Below, piece by piece: positions 58,751 through 64,000 of a stretch of 64,000 nucleotides of DNA (its first letter is position 1; each line of letters opens with the position of its first letter). Source of the DNA: Luscinia megarhynchos (taxonomy: Eukaryota; Chordata; Aves; Passeriformes; Turdidae). The notes beneath the pieces are model-generated. The model was given only the letters and a program-made list of their open reading frames with translations. It searched no databases and had not been told where the DNA came from. The position numbers were made by a program, and so were the translations under genes. The stretch is from contig CM067576.1 of the NCBI GenBank assembly GCA_034336665.1, positions 14,933,385 through 14,997,384 of the forward strand. Direction: 5' to 3'.

Positions 58751-60445
58751 TGTCTCAGTTTGAAAGACAGGTGTCTACTAGGGAAGGCAGAATGGAGAAG
58801 GCAGAATTCCCTGTGGAATGGAGAATGGAAACCCCCTCCCTCCGAATTATTATAATTTTGCAATTAAGGGGCTCTCAGGCGAAGATATGAGGTAGAAATA
58901 ACAATTCTTTACTCGTATGTATAACAAGGCAAAGCAAAACAACAATTATGGAATTAATAACAGAACCAGGGACGACCCTGTGACAGCCGAGACGGGAAGG
59001 ATGGAGGAGAGGCTTTGGAGCAGTCGATCCCTGCAGGACTCTGAAAAAGCACTAAGCTGGAACGGCAGGAATGGGCAAAGTGTCCCGGGCTGGTGGTGGG
59101 CGAGACGTGCCGGAGAACCTTGCGGCAGTGGTTGGAGCTGGGGGATGTCCCGGCAGGGCGGGGAGAGCCGGGCCCCGCATTCCCGGGAACAGGAACAGGA
59201 GCAGGGCAGGGAGAGCCGGGCCCCGCATTCCCGGGAACAGGAGCAGGGCAGGGAGAGCCGGGCCCGCATTCCCGGGAAAGGGAGCAGGGCAGGGAGAGCC
59301 GGGCCCCGCATTCCCGGGAACAGGAGCAGGAGCAGGGCAGGGAGAGCCGGGCCCCGCATTCCCAGGAACAGGAGCAGAGCGGGGAGAGCCGGGCCCGCAT
59401 TCCCGGGAACAGGAGCAGAGGGAGAGCCGGGTCCCGCATTCCCAGGAACAGGAGCAGGGCAGGGAGAGCCGGGCCCCGCATTCCCGGGAACAGGAGCAGG
59501 GCAGGGAGAGCCGGGCCCCACATTCCCGGGAACAGGAGCAGGGAGAGCCGGGTCCCGCATTCCCAGGGAACAGGAGCAGGGCAGGGGAGAGCCGGGCCCC
59601 GCATTCCCGGGAACAGGAGCAGGGCAGGGAGAGCCGGGCCCGCATTCCCGGGAACAGGAGCAGGGCAGGGAGAGCCGGGCCCCGCATTCCCGGGAACAGG
59701 AGCAGGGCAGGGAGAGCCGGGCCCCGCATTCCCGGGAACAGGAGCAGGGAGAGCCGGGTCCCGCATTCCCAGGAACAGGAGCAGAGCAGGGAGAGCCGGG
59801 CCCCGCATTCCCGGGAACAGGAACAGGAGCAGGGCAGGGAGAGCCGGGCCCCGCATTCCCGGGAACAGGAGCAGAGCGGGGAGAGCCGGGCCCCGCATTC
59901 CCGGGAACAGGAGCAGGGCAGGGAGAGCCGGATCCCGCATTCCCTGGGCTCCAGCAGGGCAGGGGAGAGCCGGGCCCCGCATTCCCAGGGAACAGGAGCA
60001 GGAGCAGGGCGGGGAGAGCCGGGCCCCGCATTCCCGGGAACAGGAGCAGGAGCAGGGCAGGGAGAGCCGGGCCCCGCATTCCCGGGAACAGGAGCAGGGC
60101 AGGGAGAGCCGGGTCCCGCATTCCCGGGAACACGAGTGATGGTGACAGGTGTTCAGGTGCCTGTGAATTCTCCCCACAGCAGCCGACAGCCCGGCCGTCC
60201 TTCTGCCATGCCAAAGAGCCAGAGCAATAAGATCCGCAGTAGCCACAGCTTCACCTGCTTCTAATCTCGCAGTGGCTCTGTCCCTCCGAGGGAAACTCCC
60301 AAAAAGCAGAGCAGTTCCCCTCCCGGATGTCTCAAGCACCCAGACATCAGTGCCTCTTAGCAATGGAAAAAAATTAGCCTCCTCAATGGAAAAAAATTTC
60401 AGAAGTAACAAGGAAAGAAAAGGAAAGAAGATCCAACCCCCAACA
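58751..60445 (+). mobile_element. LTR element containing an expanded minisatellite
   Basis: It begins TGTCTCAGTTTGAAAGACAG at 58751. The first 170 bases or so resemble the 5' end of the solo LTR at 52380-51546, sharing blocks such as ACAGGTGTCT, GAATTATTATAATTTTG, an AAGATATG segment and AGAAATAACA. Beyond that it diverges and holds the 1-kb minisatellite. A possible 3' end is CA at 60444-60445, followed by tatct, against tattt before the start. The 5' end is well supported; the 3' end is tentative. Confidence 0.6.
59153..60135. repeat. 42-bp GC-rich minisatellite, about 23 copies
   Basis: The unit is GGGCAGGGAGAGCCGGGCCC followed by CGCATTCCCGGGAACAGGAG and CA. I count 23 occurrences of its CATTCCC core. 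Variant units are 36, 41, 42, 43 and 48 bases through loss of GGGCAG, loss of one C, gain of one G, or gain of an AGGAAC or AGGAGC block. Most units are multiples of three and stop-free in several frames, so long open frames appear on both strands; they are not evidence of a gene. Confidence 0.95.
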
Positions 60446-60611
60446 TATCTTTATTTTTCATCTGCTCCTTTCTTAGAAGCATTTGCATCCTTGAATGACT
60501 CAGATATTCTCAGAATTGTAGACATTTTTCAATTCAGAAAATAATATATGGTTATAGTATATCTTTACCTCTATGTTCAGCCCTGATAGCAGTGAATAGC
60601 AATAGATCAGC

Positions 60612-60761
60612 TGCCAAGGAGCTTTTTCAGTCTCCACCTTTGTAAGATTTCAAGACTAGACTGGACAAACCCTGAGTGATCAGAGCTGATCTGGTTTTTA
60701 GCAGGGAGATTGTGCTAAATCACTATGCAGGTATCTTCCAGCCTGATTTATCCTATGCTAT
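60612..60761 (+). mobile_element. CR1 LINE 3' end fragment
   Basis: The segment follows CR1: TTTTTCAGTCTCCACCTTTG, then TTTCAAGACTAGACTGGACA, a TGATCTGGTTTTTAGCAGGG part and TATCTTCCAGCCTGATTTAT. It is diverged and 5'-truncated, with no coding remnant. Confidence 0.8.
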
Positions 60762-62955
60762 GAACTATCCCACTCAAAACTGTGTCTTATTTCCAGCTAA
60801 TGTTTTTCTGACCGTAGCTTCTAGCCATTGGTTTCCATTCCTCACTGTCTTATTGAGGAACTTGTTGGTACTTGATGCCCCTCTCATTATAAGTGAATAC
60901 CAAAATACAACAAGCAATCCAAATCCCAGCCTGTTTCAAGACCAGACAGACACTTGGTTTGTCTATCCTGTAAGTCATTTGCTCGATTCTGCCCTGGACA
61001 GGACAAGACAAAATAAGTAAACTTTTATTAAAATGCATATATTGAAGCAAGGGTGCAGATTCCCCTTACGGAGTTTTCAGTGATGGCCATAGAAGTCTTC
61101 TCTTATTTCTTGTTTCAAAGGTGGTCAAAAATACTCAAAGCAGATCTCCAAATCAGAAATATTCTAATCAAATAATTTTCTGTGCAACTTTTTAAGCTAT
61201 TATTTGCTGTGTGAAAAAACGAATCTGAAATAAATTCTGATGTATTTCTCACAATTGTCTCGCCAGCCCAGGTCAGACATTAAGCATAGGCAGCCAGACA
61301 CAGGGATCTCCAAGCTCAGCTCAGCTGCAGCTGCTATCACTCAGTCTTTTAAAGCAGAAAGTCCTGGGAATTTAAGGGCTAACCCTCCAGAGCAATCAGG
61401 TGTCTTTTTCTGCATGGATGGAGTACAATACTGAATTCTGCTTTTTTATGATGCCTCACAACCACTAAGTTTATTACATGTACATGTTTACCCTCATCAT
61501 AAAGTTTGTAATCTTTTGAAAGAATAAAATCAAGCTTTTAGGCCAGACCAATTGCCTCTAAAATAATTTAGCTGGGAATTAAATATTTTTCTATAATTTG
61601 TCAAACAGTTACAGCAGCTTTTCTTTATGTTGCCAAGAACTGAAGTTGGGCATCGTGCCTGTGGTTACCTGATTTATCCCTTTTGGCATTTTTAGTATGG
61701 ACAGAACATTGCCTCTCTTCTAATCTGCTGGAGTTACTCCAGTTATCCCTGATTTATTAGAAGGTTAATACTAGCAAACAGGAGTCTGTCTGTGATTCCT
61801 CTCCTTTAGTACTCTTTGGGGGGTTTTTGTTCATGCTTTGTTGTTATTGTTGTTTGTGTTTTTTTATATAAAGCATTACTGGTTGTACATTTTAAAATTG
61901 TATCTCTAATTATTATACTATGAATTATATAATTTGTTACTGTATTTATAGTGTGGCTATTTTTTCTCCTTTATAAAGGGTTTCTAATTTTAATTAAAAT
62001 AAAAAACTTCCAAAATCTATTATTAATTAAAAATGACAGAATTTACTTAATCTTAGCAGTCTGACTTTCTGGGACAGGATCCTAAAATCAAACTGAGACA
62101 GAGTGGATTGAGATGATTATACTTCTTATTGAAACATGAAGAATAGAGCTTATTAAAAGTTTTTTACCACTAATCCTAAAATCAAACTTGAAAACTAAGA
62201 ATATGCTTAAATATCTTAGGATTTGTTGGGCTAAGGATAGTATCTCTGCTTTATCCGTGCCACATAACTTTTAATTTCTATTACTTACCATCTCCTTCAC
62301 TTTTTAAATTAATCTAATTTCCACCATTGCCCTGATCACTGAAATGAAGTTGTCACTTTCTAGCACTATTATAAACTTCGAATTTTTAGTATTCTGGTTT
62401 TTAGCAACCTTTGAATTTTCAGTCTTCATTTTCCTAAGGTTTTTTTTTTGCCAACCAAAGCATTTTTATTTGGAGGGGAAGAGACCCTTCATAAGCAATG
62501 AAGATGGGGAGTGCTATCTGTTTGTTCGTGGTGAAAGATTGGTCAGAATAGTCAGTAACTAAAAGACCAGCAAAGTCCAGAATAGGTTCAGTTGCAGTGC
62601 TTGAAAACATAGTAACATTTTCCTCCTCTCGCTGCTGGGCAATCTGCCATGAGGAAACTCTCCTGACGTGTTGCTGTGCCCATACATTCTGCTTTGGTGC
62701 TCAAAAACTGTTTGGTGTTGTCTAAACCTTTTCAGGGATGAACATTCCTGGCTTTCTTAGAGCATGAAATGTGCATTTACAACCAAAATTTTGAGGTTCT
62801 TGACCTTCTGAAACAAGTGATAAATTTCCATCTTCATCCTAATTTAAATGGATTTAAATTTTAAATTTAAAAGTATTTTAATTCTGGTGACCATAACAGC
62901 AATAATACCATTTATATATGTGTTTGTTTCTCATCCAGAGCATTTCCAATTTACC
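60762..62955. other. Intergenic DNA
   Basis: AT-rich, with no gene, exon or clear repeat recognised. Confidence 0.55.
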
Positions 62956-63021
62956 CTTCTTAACAGCTATGAAGATGGTGATAGATAGTTTTGGTTACAT
63001 GTCACATTGTCACCTAAGACA
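62956..63021 (+). mobile_element. Short LTR 3' end fragment
   Basis: The 66 bases from CTTCTTAACAGCTATGAAGA to CACCTAAGACA match the end of the LTR fragment at 63331-63404. The terminal CCTAAGACA is the complement-type end expected for an LTR starting TGTCTTAGG or TGTCTTGG. Its body to the left is missing or unrecognisable. Confidence 0.6.
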
Positions 63022-63404
63022 AGAACCGACCCCCTGTTGGTTGAGGTGGTGGCAGCAGTCCAGTTAAATGGTTGCTACAGTGGTGTTGGATCCAGTGGTG
63101 GTTATTGAGCTCTTGTCATCTGGGAATCCAGTGGTAGTGCTCTCACGGTGTTCCAAGCCCAGATTACACCCAGGTAGGAATGCTTGGCTCCTCCCCCTGG
63201 GGGAGCATCTCACAGTGGGGTGATGTAATTTTATAAGCCATGCACTGAGACTTGATGGCCCATGAGTGCACAGAGCTTCCCCTCCCATCACTGGGTATGA
63301 GTTATGGAGAGGATAAAGAGCACTGTCCCACTTCTCTTAACAGTTTATGTAGATGGTAATAGCACACGTACTTTAGATTGCACCTTACATTGTAACCTAA
63401 GACA
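63022..63404 (+). mobile_element. Truncated LTR of the same family as the solo LTR
   Basis: The middle part (GGGAATCCAGTGGTAG, then CAGATTACACCCAGGTAGGA, GGAGCATCTCACAGTGGGGT and GATGTAATTTTATAAGCCAT) matches the minus-strand reading of 51900-52040. It ends CCTAAGACA at 63404. The 5' half, including the TGTC start, is missing. A short open frame on the minus strand here is chance. Confidence 0.75.
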
Positions 63405-64000
63405 TTTAGCATCTTAGTTACTGTTATTACATGCTTTATTGACTATTTTTTAGTCTCCCATATTCAGAAAGTTTGCATCACATATAAATGTTCAGGTTGC
63501 TTCATTAAGTCTGTCTTTCTTTCTCGAGGAAACTTTATTCAATATTATAGAAATTCATATCATTAGCTTCATACCAACCATCCGTTTTCTTCATTATAAG
63601 AGCTATAAAATATTGTTTTATTTTCTCCTCCTGCTTAAGATCTACTCTTCCTCAAATTGAACAAATATCTACCTTTGTTTGGTTTGCAGTATTGCCTTTA
63701 TAACATTTCTTCTATATCACTACATCTATAAAGTCCTGATGCCGGTGCAGAATTCCTTAATGGAATCTCAAGGGCCTGGAATGTTGCTTATTGCTTTTCC
63801 CAATGGATAATTAAGTGTTTAAAATCAGATTCTGACACAGAGAAGTACCATCAGGTGTCATCTGCCAGGAAAACTCAGCACTGCACTGAGGCAGGAGCTG
63901 CTGCTGCCTGGTTTTCTGCCTGGTGTATCTCTGCCTGGTCCATTGCACTCTGGCCCCTGGGCAGGCTCTAGATTTGCCTTCTCTGCTGCTTCTTGCTCTC
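63405..64000. other. Intergenic DNA at the right edge
   Basis: No gene recognised. The final 150 bases are GC-richer with CTGCTGCCTGG-type repeats of unknown nature. Confidence 0.5.

Noticed and set aside
58917..60230. Open frames of about 350-485 codons on both strands
   Set aside because: They are produced by a 42-base tandem unit free of stops in several frames, sit in an LTR-like element, and show only repeated REPGPAFPGTGAGQG-type peptides with no domain.
60676..61020. 114-codon plus-strand frame
   Set aside because: It begins within the CR1 fragment and continues into unrelated DNA, with no protein similarity seen.

Overview
The window is vertebrate nuclear DNA, AT-rich and almost entirely non-coding. 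It carries one recognisable gene, the GABA-A receptor alpha-6 subunit (GABRA6), on the minus strand. Repeats point to a bird, probably a songbird: a tRNA-Ile-derived SINE with a CR1-type tail (TguSINE1-like), three CR1 LINE tails, and LTRs of the avian endogenous retrovirus type. The species assignment is an inference from repeat types recalled from memory, not a database match.

Layout. 1-16.6 kb is downstream of GABRA6: intergenic DNA with one CR1 tail and a 35-base poly-T run. 16.6-33.26 kb is GABRA6, nine canonical coding exons read right to left, from ATG at 33258-33256 to TGA at 16608-16606. The 5' end (exons 1-3) lies in a CpG-rich island with a G-rich minisatellite in intron 1. Exons 4-7 are tightly packed and the last intron is 8.9 kb. 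33.5-64 kb is upstream intergenic DNA holding a degraded CR1, a SINE, a solo LTR, an LTR-like element with a 1-kb, 23-copy GC-rich minisatellite, another CR1, and LTR pieces with a duplicated 3' end. GABRB2 lies head-to-head with GABRA6 in other amniotes; I saw no GABRB2 exon, so it probably lies beyond the right edge.

Main finding. GABRA6 has two tandem versions of the 153-base exon that encodes the end of the extracellular domain, all of TM1 and the start of TM2. The canonical copy (7a, 29524-29372) and a second copy (7b, 29258-29106) are 113 bases apart. Both have AG/GT splice sites, identical length and identical 1/1 phases. They differ at 13 of 50 complete codons' amino acids, yet most shared residues use different codons, the pattern of an old duplicate kept under protein-level selection. 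Swapping 7b for 7a would change the pre-TM1 strand, several TM1 residues and the 3' position of the pore-lining TM2 helix. This looks like an alternative exon that would give a second form of the receptor's pore region.

Secondary points: the usual GABRA6 C-terminal stop is absent, so the frame reads 33 residues further; the cytoplasmic loop is alanine- and proline-rich; and the diazepam-insensitivity arginine is present. Most other long open frames lie in the two GC-rich minisatellites or in LTRs and are not credible genes.
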